From Campanula takesimana (Eukaryota; Streptophyta; Magnoliopsida; Asterales; Campanulaceae), in assembly GCA_026119855.1 (NCBI GenBank), contig JAOWBW010001440.1, positions 239,765 through 303,764 of the forward strand: a stretch of DNA of 64,000 nucleotides, given 5' to 3'. The notes under the pieces are model-generated. The model ran no database searches, was not told where the DNA came from, and saw nothing but the letters and a program-made list of their open reading frames with translations. Below are positions 33,132 through 45,264 of this stretch, piece after piece (position 1 is the stretch's first letter; every line of letters starts with the position of its first letter). Both the position numbers and the translations under genes were made by a program.

Positions 33132-33476
33132 TCATGATTTAAAGCCAGGTGGCCAAGTCATGCTGTTAGGGTTTTTTCCTGTCCCTAATTCTTCGTTCCC
33201 TACATAATTATTAGGAAAACTATACTGATAAGGTCGTATAGATCTTTCAGTTTCTTGATTATCTGTTGAGATAACCTCCTTGTTTCTGGTATTAACCAGT
33301 TGTTCAAGAATTTCTTGATTGCATGAACATTTTTTCATTTCTGAAATAATTTTCGCTGCTGCTGCTTCTACAACTTCTTTTGTAGAAGTTTCTTTGCTCT
33401 TTTCTAAAATTGCTTTTAGTAAAGGGACAATAATTTTATCAAGAATATTTTCTATTTCTTTTACACTATTAGCCAT
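33132..33476 (-). CDS. Virus virion-associated protein, unit A
   Basis: 114 aa. A coiled-coil N-terminal half (MANSVKEIENILDKI) is followed by a C-terminus ending NPNSMTWPPGFKS, the conserved kind of end in caulimovirus ORF III proteins that anchors the protein to the capsid. It lies directly between the movement protein stop and the coat protein frame. Confidence 0.82.
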   Translation of the reverse strand: MANSVKEIENILDKIIVPLLKAILEKSKETSTKEVVEAAAAKIISEMKKCSCNQEILEQLVNTRNKEVISTDNQETERSIRPYQYSFPNNYVGNEELGTGKNPNSMTWPPGFKS

Positions 33477-33477
33477 T

Positions 33478-34458
33478 TTAGCTATCCTGATTATTTTCTA
33501 ATAATCTAGCTAGACTTTCAATTCTTGGAGACATACTTCTTAGCAAGTTTTGATCTGCTGATTGTCTTGTATTAGAAGATTCTCCTATTTCTAGGCTATT
33601 TCTTTTAACACTTAGTATTGGTTTTTGACCAATTCTTGGTTTATCTTTTGCAATATCAATTGCCCAAGATTCTTCTTTTGGCTCTATATCGGAGAAAGTT
33701 CTTTCTTCGATATTTCCAACTTCTGAAAAGACATCATCTAATTCGATGAATTCTTTCTTTTTATATTCAATGCTATGAACACTATTGGTTAGCGCATATG
33801 CGACCAAATAGGTTAAGCTGAATACTTTATCTCCTTTATTCATTAGGTCCTTTCTTTCGAACTGATGAATAAAAGATAAAGTTTGGTCTAAGTTCTTAGT
33901 ATTGAGAGATACTTCAAACTTAGGATATACCGAAAACATAAATTTTCGATATGCTAAATTGCCTCTAGCAGCTCCTAGAACGCAATCTTTTCTGTCATTA
34001 ATCCTATTGTCAATTAATGCCATTTTTATTGGAGAATCTATTCCTTCTTGGAAGCTAGATTTCAACAATATCTTAATTGCTCCTAAATGAACAGTTGTCA
34101 TTTTTTATCTGATTTTAGGATCTAGTTTTTGAAGATTTCTATTTACCTCTTCTTTAGTTATGAAAGGTAAATAAACTTGTCCTTTTGTATCTTTTATATC
34201 AACATACAATTCTTTTGTACTAACGTAATAAAAGATATTATTTTTCCGTTTTAAGAACTGCAAAGCAGGTATCTTAAAGATGGAACTGGTTTTCAAAGAT
34301 AAATCTGCTTTATTTATTTTTGAAAGAATATTTTGCTTTAATAAAAAGCTTCCATCAAACCCGGAATTATTTTCGGTGAATGATGTTTGAAAAATTTCTT
34401 GACTTTCGTCAAGTTCTTTGGTATCCTGAGAAATAATTATTTCGTCTTTATCAGACAT
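33478..34458 (-). pseudogene. Virus movement protein, unit A, split by a stop
   Basis: Same length and sequence as the open 326-aa ORF in unit C, but a TAA at 34105-34107 divides it into 117 and 207 codons. It is a 30K-superfamily plasmodesmal movement protein, judged by order and the GAARGNLAYRKF and LVAYALTNS segments. The same TAA is in unit B. Confidence 0.85.
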
Positions 34459-34460
34459 AA

Positions 34461-34676
34461 TTATTTTTCAGAAGATATCAAGGCTCTTATATCAGGATTC
34501 GTAAGGGGATCAATCCTTAGGAACGCGGAATCAAATTTTATTAGAGAGTTCATGAATCTCTCTATATATAGAGTCTTTAAGACTTCCTTAGTACATGGCG
34601 TTGTTCGACCGGTTGCTTCCATTTTCCATTCGGAAAACTTAAAAGGAAGGCGTAGGTTTCCAGCCTTATATACCAT
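34461..34676 (-). CDS. Virus small ORF (Ib-like) carrying the primer site, unit A
   Basis: 71 aa, function unknown. The tRNA-Met site that lies in this ORF in units B and C is altered here at two positions (34483-34494 reads TGATATAAGAGC). Confidence 0.7.
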   Translation of the reverse strand: MVYKAGNLRLPFKFSEWKMEATGRTTPCTKEVLKTLYIERFMNSLIKFDSAFLRIDPLTNPDIRALISSEK

Positions 34677-34730
34677 TGTTAGTCCAAAAGAATCGTCTCT
34701 GTTCTTTTATAAAACTTTTTATTTTGTAAT

Positions 34731-34961
34731 TTAAAAATTCTTTTTTAAATTACTAACTTCATTTATCACCGTAAAGTGATAGATTTTTGGAGAATTTTGT
34801 AAAAATTCTTCAAGGTCAAAAATTAACCACTTAATTTTTGTTTTATCTTGAGTATGAGAATACTCATTAGATAATTCTAACAAATGATTTAAATAATCTT
34901 TATTATTTAAATACTTTGTGCCCGAAGGGGTTCCTAATGCCCAGAGGCCTTGCTCATTCAT
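34731..34961 (-). CDS. Virus small ORF (VII-like), unit A
   Basis: 76 aa, starts MNEQGLWALGTPSG; first ORF after the intergenic region. No known domain. Its place matches ORF VII of caulimoviruses. Confidence 0.65.
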   Translation of the reverse strand: MNEQGLWALGTPSGTKYLNNKDYLNHLLELSNEYSHTQDKTKIKWLIFDLEEFLQNSPKIYHFTVINEVSNLKKNF

Positions 34962-35574
34962 TTTGAAAGAATATTTTTGATTTCAAAATATTTAGAAGGT
35001 TAATCGGAAGTTAAATAGTAGTACTTTATTATGAGCTAAAATATTTTAGTCATATTTTTAGTTTTGAAATAGATAAAGATTTTATACCTTCATGGCCTGC
35101 ACCTTAGTTTGTCGTCGTCTCCAATCCGGCGTCAACTATCCGCGACGTTTCCCCTATACGGCCTCCTGCCTCAACGGGTACTCCAAAAATGCGTAGCTAT
35201 TCAGACTATGGACTCCAGGATAGACTCAAACAAGTGTATGACACATGGTGTATAAAATTTTTCTTTATTTCACAAACTTAAAAATACAACTGCCCGAAGG
35301 CCTATTTTACATACTCATAATATTTCCTATCTATTTTTCCTCCCGAAGAGGTTTTTACTCACACATTTTCCTTTTTTCTCTCCTCTTTCCCTCTTCTTTT
35401 TTTTTTCTCCTCCTCCTTCTCCTCCCTCCCCTCCTTAAAAATGAACTCGCCTTTTATAATACAAGGTCGAGGGTCTGATAGAAGTGTTTTTCGTCACTGC
35501 TGACGTTTTTAGTGCAATAATGTTACATTATTAAAGCACTTTTTTGAAAAGCTGATGTCGACCTGTCTGGCATC
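34962..35574 (-). promoter_or_regulatory. Virus large intergenic region and 35S-like promoter, unit A
   Basis: On the minus strand: two TGACG-type motifs (35492-35506, as-1-like), then TATAAAAGG (35450-35458), a pyrimidine/purine-biased leader start, and AATAAA (35264-35269) about 190 bp after the TATA box. The same layout occurs in units B and C. Confidence 0.75.
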
Positions 35575-37018
35575 TTACTTTTCTTCAGTGGATGTCTCTT
35601 TTTGGTTAGTGGAGGCACCACCTTTGTTTAGGCAGACAACGCATGGAGTAGCTGTCTTTTTCTCCACAATTGAACAGAGTCGTCTGTCGTGTAGTGGCAC
35701 GTAAGTCCCAAGAATAAATCTTTGCTGGAAAGATAATATCTTTTGTTCATCCTGCTCACTGAGAGTTTTTGAACTTTTGGAGTAGATAAGGCAATGCTTA
35801 TCTTCTTTGTTGACGAAGATTCTTTCATCTTTGGTGAAGCTGAAGACTTTGTTGAGAAGTTCTTCAAACTTAGTTTTCCCAAGAGGAAAGAGATCATTTT
35901 TTTCCAACTTGCACGTTGATGGAACTGATGGAGTATATTTTTCATCTTTGCAAACACCTATCTGAATCAGATGTTGAGGATGATAAATTATCTCTTCGTT
36001 GTCTCCCCCAAAGAGGAATGGAACTTAAGAACTTTAGAAAAATATCTTTATCAGATTTTAAAACTTTATTTCTAAAATTCTTAATTGTTTTAAAAATTTC
36101 TTTTGGAAGAAATTTTATTTCATGCAGATTTTGACTTGGATAAATATATTTAATTATTCCATAGTTAAAAGCATCTGCCACTTGTTCAGAGTTTGCACCT
36201 TTGATAAAATTGAAGAAGCTTAAATTCTTTTTATCTGTTGTAAAAAACTTTTCTTCAATTAGTTTTTCTTCTCCTGCGAGTCTTCCATACTCATAGAGAT
36301 ATTCAAAGTCCTTGATTGTTAAATCATTTTGAGGAACTTCTTTTATTTGAAAATTATTTCTACAGGGAAGTTTTCCCAGAGAAACTTTTTTCTCTTGTTT
36401 AACCTTTAATGCCGCCATGTAATTAGGTGGCCTTAAGGTGTCAGCACTGCAAATCAGCTGGAGTTCAGGGATTATCTGTTCTCTGCAATATATATTGGCA
36501 GCTGTTTTTGCTTCTAAAAAACTTTTAAATTTTTTGTGCTTAATATTTGAGATACCCTCAGTTGCTGTTTTGGCGATATCCCAATTATCAAAAATTCCTC
36601 TATTAGGTCCATTAAAAACGACATAATAGGTTTTTGCTTTTGGAATCTGAGATTCCCCGTTGGGTCTAAGGTTGATCATTTTCTTGATCTCGTTAGAGGC
36701 CAACGTTTCTGAAGTCTGTACTTCTTTCATAATTTTTGGCAAATTATCAGCCATCAACGGTGTTGATTCGTCTTTACCTGTTTCCGTTTGAACAGGACTA
36801 GATTCGTTTTTACCCCCTAAAGAGCAAGGTGGGAAATTCACCTTTTTATGTTCGGTACCAGAGGTACTTACATGTTCACTTTTACCTGTTAGGCAAGGGG
36901 AACTACCCTTTTGTTGTTCGGACTTAAAAAGTCTTACAAATTCTAATTTGGCTATGACAAGCCTTAGTTCTTGCTCAAGAAGAGCTTTTTGGTGCTCCAG
37001 CATCTTTTCTTCGTCCAT
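35575..37018 (-). pseudogene. Virus transactivator (ORF VI), unit A, frameshifted
   Basis: Starts MDEEKMLEHQKALLEQE, a coiled-coil. The middle has YYVVFNGPNRGIFDNW, a segment like the RNase H1 N-terminal domain found in caulimovirus inclusion/transactivator proteins that aid reinitiation of translation. A five-C run (36005-36009), where unit C has four, shifts the frame near codon 345. The last 110 codons continue in another frame. Confidence 0.85.
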
Positions 37019-37059
37019 GATTCCTGTAAAAATTCTTTACATCTGCATTTTTGACAAGA

Positions 37060-38985
37060 TCAAGTGTTATATTCTCGCGTAAGAAAATCAGCTAGACTGT
37101 TTTTACTTCCTTCTAGATGTTCTACTGAAAAACTGTATCTAGAAAGCCATTGTTGCCAACGAACTAATCTTCCCTGCTTGTTATCTCCTTGAATTTTTAA
37201 TTTAAGAAAATAACTAAAAAATTTATTATCTGTTCTAACCAGAAAATTTACTGGAGTAAGATAAATAGAAAATTTATTTATTACTCTAATGACTGCAAGG
37301 TATTCTTTTTCATTAGAGTGATAATTTAATTCGGCTTGTTTAAAACTACCCGAAGTATATCTACAGATTAATTCTTTATCAGAATTTACTGCCTTGAGAA
37401 TTCCTCCCCAATATTCCTTGGAGGCATCTGTCTCAATGATTAGTTTATCATCTTTTTCAGGATGATAAAGCTTTGGGAATTCTGTTAGATTCTTTTTTAA
37501 CTTCTTGATATAAAAAGTATCTTGATCGATCCATTTCCATGGAACATCTTTTTTAAGTTTTGCCTGTAAGGGTGATCTTAAGGCTGCTAATTTGGGAATA
37601 TAATCAGAAGCATAAGTTAATATTCCTAAAAACCTTTGCAACTGTTTTTTGTCTTCTATCTTATCTGGGAATTTGTGTATGTGTTCCAAGATATGATTCT
37701 GAGGACAATGGGTTCCCTGATCAATTTCTAATCCTAGAAAATTGATTTTTGTCTTAAAAAGCTGTGCTTTCTTTTTGGAAAGTATTATTCCTAAAGTTTC
37801 ACATTTCTTAAGAACTGCTGAAAGATGTATTAGATGACTAGACAAATTATCACTAAAGATAAGGATGTCGTCGACATAAATACAACAAAAATTTTCATAG
37901 GCTCTAAATGCATTTTGCATATGCCTTTGAAAGATTGATGGTGCTTGTTTGAATCCAAACGGTAACACCAACCATTGGTAATGTCCTTGGGGACATGTGA
38001 AAGCTGTTAAGAGTTGAGATTCTTTATCCAGCAATACTTGCCAGAATCCAGATTTGCAATCTAGACTACTGAACATCTTTTTTCCTCGAATAAGGGCCAT
38101 TAAGCTGTCCTTATTTGGGAGATTATGGCCATCTCCTACAGTGAGATTATTCATCTGTTTGTAGTTGACTACCATTCTTTTCTTGCCACGTCTTTTTTCT
38201 GCTTCATTTTCTACAAGAAAAGCAGGTGACATATGGGGAGATTTACTAGGAATGATGATTTTCATTTCTAGTAATTCTTTAATTTGCTTAGCAAATTCTT
38301 CTACATCTTGTGGACTATATTTCATAGGTTTTACCCTACAAATTGCTTTAGGATCGTGAAGTTTAATGCTAGCTTTCATCCAATTCTTAGTCTTTTTGGG
38401 ATCTAAAGGATTGTCTGAACAGACTTTTTCTAGAAATTTTTCAATTACAGATTTCTGTTTTGTTTCTTCTTCTAGTTTAAGAATAAATTCTTGCTCTTTT
38501 CTGAAGTTTTCTAGTAGTACCCCCCCCCCCCTCTCTAAAAAATAAATTTTTGAAGAGGAAATGTTGACGGGTTCTACTGGCTTTGTTTTAGAGTTCTTTT
38601 TCATAGACTCTAAATAACCTGTAAATCCAACTCGCTCAGCGCGTCGAACTTTTCTGATCCATACTTCCTCCTTTTCTAAGGTGGTGAATATGATTCTGTC
38701 TGTTAACTGTGTGAATGGACTATAGGTTAGACAAAAGTTATTACCTATGAGGAAGTCCAATCCGGCTTCTTGTTGATATACTGTAGGAATATGAAATATT
38801 GTGTCGGAAAACAATACCTCAAGATTCTTACATACCTTAGTTATTGTAATGGAAGTTCCATTAGCGATTTTGACCATTAAAGGTCTTTCGGCATTCACCC
38901 AGTGTTCCGGGGGAATAACATATTTACTTGCTATGCATAGGCTTGCACCTGTGTCTACATAACAATGTAACTTGCAAACTTAAAG
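37060..38985 (-). pseudogene. Virus protease/RT/RNase H, junction of units B and A
   Basis: The longest pol frame (612 codons at 38898-37060). RT shows FSSLDCKSGFWQVLL, VLPFGFKQAPSIFQ and catalytic YVDDIL. RNase H has ETDASKEYWGGIL, HSNEKEYLAV and VRTDNK. The end is LADFLTREYNT. The protease Asp-Thr-Gly lies upstream of the ATG used here (about 38960), but two small deletions at about 38975-38995 remove part of the N-terminal region compared with unit C. A C-run at 38519-38531 differs in length from unit C. Confidence 0.9.
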
Positions 38986-40433
38986 GTTCCTGTTTGGCAT
39001 TACTAATTCTTCTTGATAATGATCATTCATAATCAACGATTCATTATCAGATTCAGAAGTCGTTTCTTCTCCTGGATCAATTTCATATATGAGGATATTT
39101 TGATATCCCTCATATTCTTCTTCTACTGGTTCAAATCCAAGTAGAATGATTTCTTCAAGAATTTTGACTTTGTCATAATTCTGTTTTCTATTAGGGCACT
39201 CATTTGCATAGTGTCCTTCTTCATTGCAGACCCAGCATCTACAATTCTTTTTTCCTTTAGGACAGAACTTTTGTTTATTAGGATTCTTTTTCCTAAAGAA
39301 TTTTCCAGGTTTAAAAGATTTTGATTTTCTTTTAAACTTATATTTAGAAGTTTTCTTTTTAAACTTCTTTTTATTTTTAGTTATGTACTGAGGTGTACAA
39401 CAAAAAATAAGGCTAGGTTCAGCGATTTTGTTACAGCATTTTTTACTGAAACTTTTTAATTGCTTTTGTTTTCTGGTGAAATCACAAACTTTTGTAATTT
39501 CTTCTTTTACCAGATTTTGAGCGAAGGCTAAGCTGTAACGAGTGAGCTCGTTTGATTCTTTGAAAAATCTTTCAACAGCTTTTTCTCCTACTAGTGGTAT
39601 TTTTCTTATGTAATTTTCTACATAAGTAGGATACCCTTGTTGATTACCTGTAGCGTACATGTGTTTCTCATATTCGCAGTAGAATTGTTCTAACTGGCAT
39701 ATGTCACATATCTGCATTTTTATCAGGCTATCTTTTGCTTTTTCTTTGATTTTGTTTTCTTCACTGGTTCTAGAACCAATAAAATCAATTCCCAGAAATA
39801 ATGTATAAAACGTGTTTAATACATTATTAAAGGTTGTGATTGGACTGAGAGTTGGAACCCAGGTAGTCTCTTTTAATACCTTGTTCGTAATTCCTGCAGT
39901 CTTATGATCTAGCAACAGTAGTGTTGATGCTTGATCTTCATATTTGTCTGGTTCAGTTTGAATGATCAAACTGATTTATTTGGCCCAAACTTCTATTAAT
40001 TGTTTTCTATCTGCTTTGATTGTAATACAATCGAGATATAAAACATTGGATCCAAAGGGTCCAGGATTGATTTTAAACTCGCTTGTGCCAGGATAAAAGT
40101 CTCCTTTTCTCTTTCGACCTCTTTGTTCTGCTGCTTCTGAAGTTTCAGCCTTCTCTTTTTAGGAACATCTTCATTGTTCATTCTAAAATTTTCGGCGATT
40201 TCTTCTTCAGAAGAACTGTCGTGAGAAGATTCATTTTCTGATTCTTCAATGATATTCAAGTATTGATTTTTCTCAAACATTTTTCGGATGTTTGGGTTTT
40301 CAATAAGCGAATTCTCAGCTTCTGCTTCTTCTAAATCTAGAAGAATTAAAGCTTGCTCAAATTTCTCTGCCTCTTTTGAAGTAGAAATTGATTCTTGTTT
40401 TAGAGTTTTCCAGTAGAATTCTCTAACACACAC
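38986..40433 (-). pseudogene. Virus coat protein, unit B, broken
   Basis: Same protein as in unit A but with a one-base loss near 40160, an in-frame stop near 39977 (WAK-stop) and a further frame change near 39035 before the pol overlap. Confidence 0.88.
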
Positions 40434-40442
40434 AATCCATCG

Positions 40443-40787
40443 TCATGATTTAAAGCCAGGTGGCCAAGTCATGCTGTTAGGGTTTTTTCCTGTCCCTAAT
40501 TCTTCGTTCCCTACATAATTATTAGGAAAACTATACTGATAAGGTCGTATAGATCTTTCAGTTTCTTGATTATCTGTTGAGATAACCTCCTTGTTTCTGG
40601 TATTAACCAGTTGTTCAAGAATTTCTTGATTGCATGAACATTTTTTCATTTCTGAAATAATTTTCGCTGCTGCTGCTTCTACAACTTCTTTTGTAGAAGT
40701 TTCTTTGCTCTTTTCTAAAATTGCTTTTAGTAAAGGGACAATAATTTTATCAAGAATATTTTCTATTTCTTTTACACTATTAGCCAT
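40443..40787 (-). CDS. Virus virion-associated protein, unit B
   Basis: 114 aa, same protein as in units A and C, open from ATG to the WPPGFKS end. The 7,311-bp spacing to 33132-33476 gives the tandem period. Confidence 0.8.
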   Translation of the reverse strand: MANSVKEIENILDKIIVPLLKAILEKSKETSTKEVVEAAAAKIISEMKKCSCNQEILEQLVNTRNKEVISTDNQETERSIRPYQYSFPNNYVGNEELGTGKNPNSMTWPPGFKS

Positions 40788-40788
40788 T

Positions 40789-41769
40789 TTAGCTATCCTG
40801 ATTATTTTCTAATAATCTAGCTAGACTTTCAATTCTTGCAGACATACTTCTTAGCAAGTTTTGATCTGCTGATTGTCTTGTATTAGAAGATTCTCCTATT
40901 TCTAGGCTATTTCTTTTAACACTTAGTCTTGGTTTTTGACCAATTCTTGGTTTATCTTTTGCAATATCAATTGCCCAAGATTCTTCTTTTGGCTCTATAT
41001 CGGAGAAAGTTCTTTCTTCGATATTTCCAACTTCTGAAAAGACATCATCTAATTCGATGAATTCTTTCTTTTTATATTCAATGCTATGAACACTATTGGT
41101 TAGCGCATATGCGACCAAATAGGTTAAGCTGAATACTTTATCTCCTTTATTCATTAGGTCCTTTCTTTCGAACTGATGAATAAAAGATAAAGTTTGGTCT
41201 AAGTTCTTAGTATTGAGAGATACTTCAAACTTAGGATATACCGAAAACATAAATTTTCGATATGCTAAATTGCCTCTAGCAGCTCCTAGAACGCAATCTT
41301 TTCTGTCAATAATCCTATTGTCAATTAATGCCATTTTTATTGGAGAATCTATTCCTTCTTGGAAGCTAGATTTCAACAATATCTTAATTGCTCCTAAATG
41401 AACAGTTGTCATTTTTTATCTGATTTTAGGATCTAGTTTTTGAAGATTTCTATTTACCTCTTCTTTAGTTATGAAAGGTAAATAAACTTGTCCTTTTGTA
41501 TCTTTTATATCAACATACAATTCTTTTGTACTAACGTAATAAAAGATATTATTTTTCCGTTTTAAGAACTGCAAAGCAGGTATCTTAAAGATGGAACTGG
41601 TTTTCAAAGATAAATCTGCTTTATTTATTTTTGAAAGAATATTTTGCTTTAATAAAAAGCTTCCATCAAACCCGGAATTATTTTCGGTGAATGATGTTTG
41701 AAAAATTTCTTGACTTTCGTCAAGTTCTTTGGTATCCTGAGAAATAATTATTTCGTCTTTATCAGACAT
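40789..41769 (-). pseudogene. Virus movement protein, unit B, split by a stop
   Basis: Carries the same internal TAA as unit A (about 41416-41418), dividing it into 117 and 207 codons. Confidence 0.85.
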
Positions 41770-41771
41770 AA

Positions 41772-41987
41772 TTATTTTTCAGAAGATATCAAGGCTCTGA
41801 TACCAGGATTCGTAAGGGGATCAATCCTTAGGAACGCGGAATCAAATTTTATTAGAGAGTTCATGAATCTCTCTATATATAGAGTCTTTAAGACTTCCTT
41901 AGTACATGGCGTTGTTCGACCGGTTGCTTCCATTTTCCATTCGGAAAACTTAAAAGGAAGGCGTAGGTTTCCGGCCTTATATACCAT
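41772..41987 (-). CDS. Virus small ORF (Ib-like) with intact primer site, unit B
   Basis: 71 aa. TGGTATCAGAGC, complementary to the 3' end of initiator tRNA-Met, lies at 41794-41805 inside the ORF. Confidence 0.72.
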   Translation of the reverse strand: MVYKAGNLRLPFKFSEWKMEATGRTTPCTKEVLKTLYIERFMNSLIKFDSAFLRIDPLTNPGIRALISSEK

Positions 41988-42041
41988 TGTTAGTCCAAAA
42001 GAATCGTCTCTGTTCTTTTATAAAACTTTTTATTTTGTAAT

Positions 42042-42272
42042 TTAAAAATTCTTTTTTAAATTACTAACTTCATTTATCACCGTAAAGTGATAGATTTTTG
42101 GAGAATTTTGTAAAAATTCTTCAAGGTCAAAAATTAACCACTTAATTTTTGTTTTATCTTGAGTATGAGAATACTCATTAGATAATTCTAACAAATGATT
42201 TAAATAATCTTTATTATTTAAATACTTTGTGCCCGAAGGGGTTCCTAATGCCCAGAGGCCTTGCTCATTCAT
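42042..42272 (-). CDS. Virus small ORF (VII-like), unit B
   Basis: 76 aa, same as in unit A. Function not known. Confidence 0.65.
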   Translation of the reverse strand: MNEQGLWALGTPSGTKYLNNKDYLNHLLELSNEYSHTQDKTKIKWLIFDLEEFLQNSPKIYHFTVINEVSNLKKNF

Positions 42273-42877
42273 TTTGAAAGAATATTTTTGATTTCAAAAT
42301 ATTTAGAAGGTTAATCGGAAGTTAAATAGTAGTACTTTATTATGAGCTAAAATATTTTAGTCATATTTTTAGTTTTGAAATAGATAAAGATTTTATACCT
42401 TCATGGCCTGCACCTTAGTTTGTCGTCGTCTCCAATCCGGCGTCAACTATCCGCGACGTTTCCCCTATACGGCCTCCTGCCTCAACGGGTACTCCAAAAA
42501 TGCGTAGCTATTCAGACTATGGACTCCAGGATAGACTCAAACAAGTGTATGACACATGGTGTATAAAAATTTTTCTTTATTTCACAAACTTAAAAATACA
42601 ACTGCCCGAAGGCCTATTTTACATACTCATAATATTTCCTATCTATTTTTCCTCCCGAAGAGGTTTTTACTCACACATTTTCCTTTTTCTCTCCTCTTCT
42701 CCTCTTCTTTTTTTCTCCTCCTCCTTCTCCCCTTCTTTTAAAAATGAACTCGCCTTTTATAATACAAGGTCGAGGGTCTGATAGAAGTGTTTTTCGTCAC
42801 TGCTGACGTTTTTAGTGCAATAATGTTACATTATTAAAGCACTTTTTTGAAAAGCTGATGTCGACCTGTCTGGCATC
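42273..42877 (-). promoter_or_regulatory. Virus intergenic region and 35S-like promoter, unit B
   Basis: On the minus strand: TGACG-type pair at 42795-42809, TATAAAAGG at 42753-42761, AATAAA at 42576-42581. The C/T tract near 42690-42740 is slightly shorter than in unit A. Confidence 0.75.
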
Positions 42878-43809
42878 TTACTTTTCTTCAGTGGATGTCT
42901 CTTTTTGGTTAGTGGAGGCACCACCTTTGTTTAGGCAGACAACGCATGGAGTAGCTGTCTTTTTCTCCACAATTGAACAGAGTCGTCTGTTGTGTAGTGG
43001 CACGTAAGTCCCAAGAATAAATCTTTGCTGGAAAGATAATATCTTTTGTTCATCCTGCTCACTGAGAGTTTTTGAACTTTTGGAGTAGATAAGGCAATGC
43101 TTATCTTCTTTGTTGACGAAGATTCTTTCATCTTTGGTGAAGCTGAAGACTTTGTTGAGAAGTTCTTCAAACTTAGTTTTCCCAAGAGGAAAGAGATCAT
43201 TTTTTTCCAACTTGCACGTTGATGGAACTGATGGAGTATATTTTTCATCTTTGCAAACACCTATCTGAATCAGATGTTGAGGATGATAAATTATCTCTTC
43301 GTTGTCTCCCCCAAAGAGGAATGGAACTTAAGAACTTTAGAAAAATATCTTTATCAGATTTTAAAACTTTATTTCTAAAATTCTTAATTGTTTTAAAAAT
43401 TTCTTTTGGAAGAAATTTTATTTCATGCAGATTTTGACTTGGATAAATATATTTAATTATTCCATAGTTAAAAGCATCTGCCACTTGTTCAGGGTTTCCA
43501 CCTTTGATAAAATTGAAGAAGCTTAAATTCTTTTTATCTGTTGTAAAAAACTTTTCTTCAATTAGTTTTTCTTCTCCTGCGAGTCTTCCATACTCATAGA
43601 GATATTCAAAGTCCTTGATTGTTAAATCATTTTGAGGAACTTCTTTTATTTGAAAATTATTTCTACAGGGAAGTTTTCCCAGAGAAACTTTTTTCTCTTG
43701 TTTAACCTTTAATGCCGCCATTTAATTAGGTGGCCTTAAGGTGTCAGCACTGCAAATCAGCTGGAGTTCAGGGATTATCTGTTCTCTGCAATATATATTG
43801 GCAGCTGTT
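42878..43809 (-). pseudogene. Virus transactivator C-terminal part, unit B
   Basis: N-terminus lost at the inversion breakpoint 43809/43810. It also has an in-frame stop at about 43722 (Tyr codon changed) and the five-C run (43308-43312) seen in unit A. Confidence 0.87.
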
Positions 43810-45223
43810 CTAAAAGAAGAAACAAAACAGAAATCTGTAATTGAAAAATTACTAGAAAAAGTCTGTACAGACAATCCTTTAGATCCCAAAAAGACTAAGA
43901 ATTGGATGAAAGCTAGCATTAAACTTCACGATCCTAAAGCAATTTGTAGGGTAAAACCTATGAAATATAGTCCACAAGATGTAGAAGAATTTGCTAAGCA
44001 AATTAAGAATTACTAGAAATGAAAATCATCATTCCTAGTAAATCTCCCCATATGTCACCTGCTTTTCTTGTAGAAAATGAAGCAGAAAAAGACGTGGCAA
44101 GAAAAGAATGGTAGTCAACTACAAACAGATGAATAATCTCACTGTAGGAGATGGCCATAATCTCCCAAATAAGGACAGCTTAATGGCCCTTATTCGAGGA
44201 AAAAAGATGTTCAGTAGTCTAGATTGCAAATCTGGATTCTGGCAAGTATTGCTGGATAAAGAATCTCAACTCTTAACAGCTTTCACATGTCCCCAAGGAC
44301 ATTACCAATGGTTGGTGTTACCGTTTGGATTCAAACAAGCACCATCAATCTTTCAAAGGCATATGCAAAATGCATTTAGAGCCTATGAAAAATTTTGTTG
44401 TATTTATGTCGACGACATCCTTATCTTTAGTGATAATTTGTCTAGTCATCTAATACATCTTTCAGCAGTTCTTAAGAAATGTGAAACTTTAGGAATAATA
44501 CTTTCCAAAAAGAAAGCACAGCTTTTTAAGACAAAAATCAATTTTCTAGGATTAGAAATTGATCAGGGAACCCATTGTCCTCAGAATCATATCTTGGAAC
44601 ACATACACAAATTCCCAGATAAGATAGAAGACAAAAAACAGTTGCAAAGGTTTTTAGGAATATTAACTTATGCTTCTGATTATATTCCCAAATTAGCAGC
44701 CTTAAGATCACCCTTACAGGCAAAGCTTAAAAAAGATGTTCCATGGAAATGGATCGATCAAGATACTTCTTATATCAAGAAGTTAAAAAAGAATCTAACA
44801 GGATTCCCAAAGCTTTATCATCCTGAAAAAGATGATAAACTAATCATTGAGACAGATGCCTCCAAGGAATATTGGGGAGGAATTCTCAAGGCAGTAAATT
44901 CTGATAAAGAATTAATCTGTAGATATACTTCGGGTAGTTTTAAACAAGCCGAATTAAATTATCACTCTAATGAAAAAGAATACCTTGCAGTCATTAGAGT
45001 AATAAATAAATTTTCTATTTATCTTACTCCAGTAAATTTTCTGGTTAGAACAGATAATAAAAATTTTAGTTATTTTCTTAAATTAAAAATTCAAGGAGAT
45101 AACAAGCAGGGAAGATTAGTTCGCTGGCAACAATGGCTTTCTAGATACAGTTTTTCAGTAGAACATCTAGAAGGAAGTAAAAACAGTCTAGCTGATTTTC
45201 TTACGCGAGAATATAACACTTGA
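43810..45223 (+). pseudogene. Virus RT/RNase H, unit C left part, 5'-truncated
   Basis: Begins in mid-pol at the head-to-head breakpoint. Two single-A losses (near 44008 and 44092) break the frame before the RT core. From 44108 a 371-codon frame holds the complete RT motif set with YVDDIL (44407) and RNase H to the end LADFLTREYNT. Confidence 0.9.
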
Positions 45224-45264
45224 TCTTGTCAAAAATGCAGATGTAAAGAATTTTTACAGGAATC

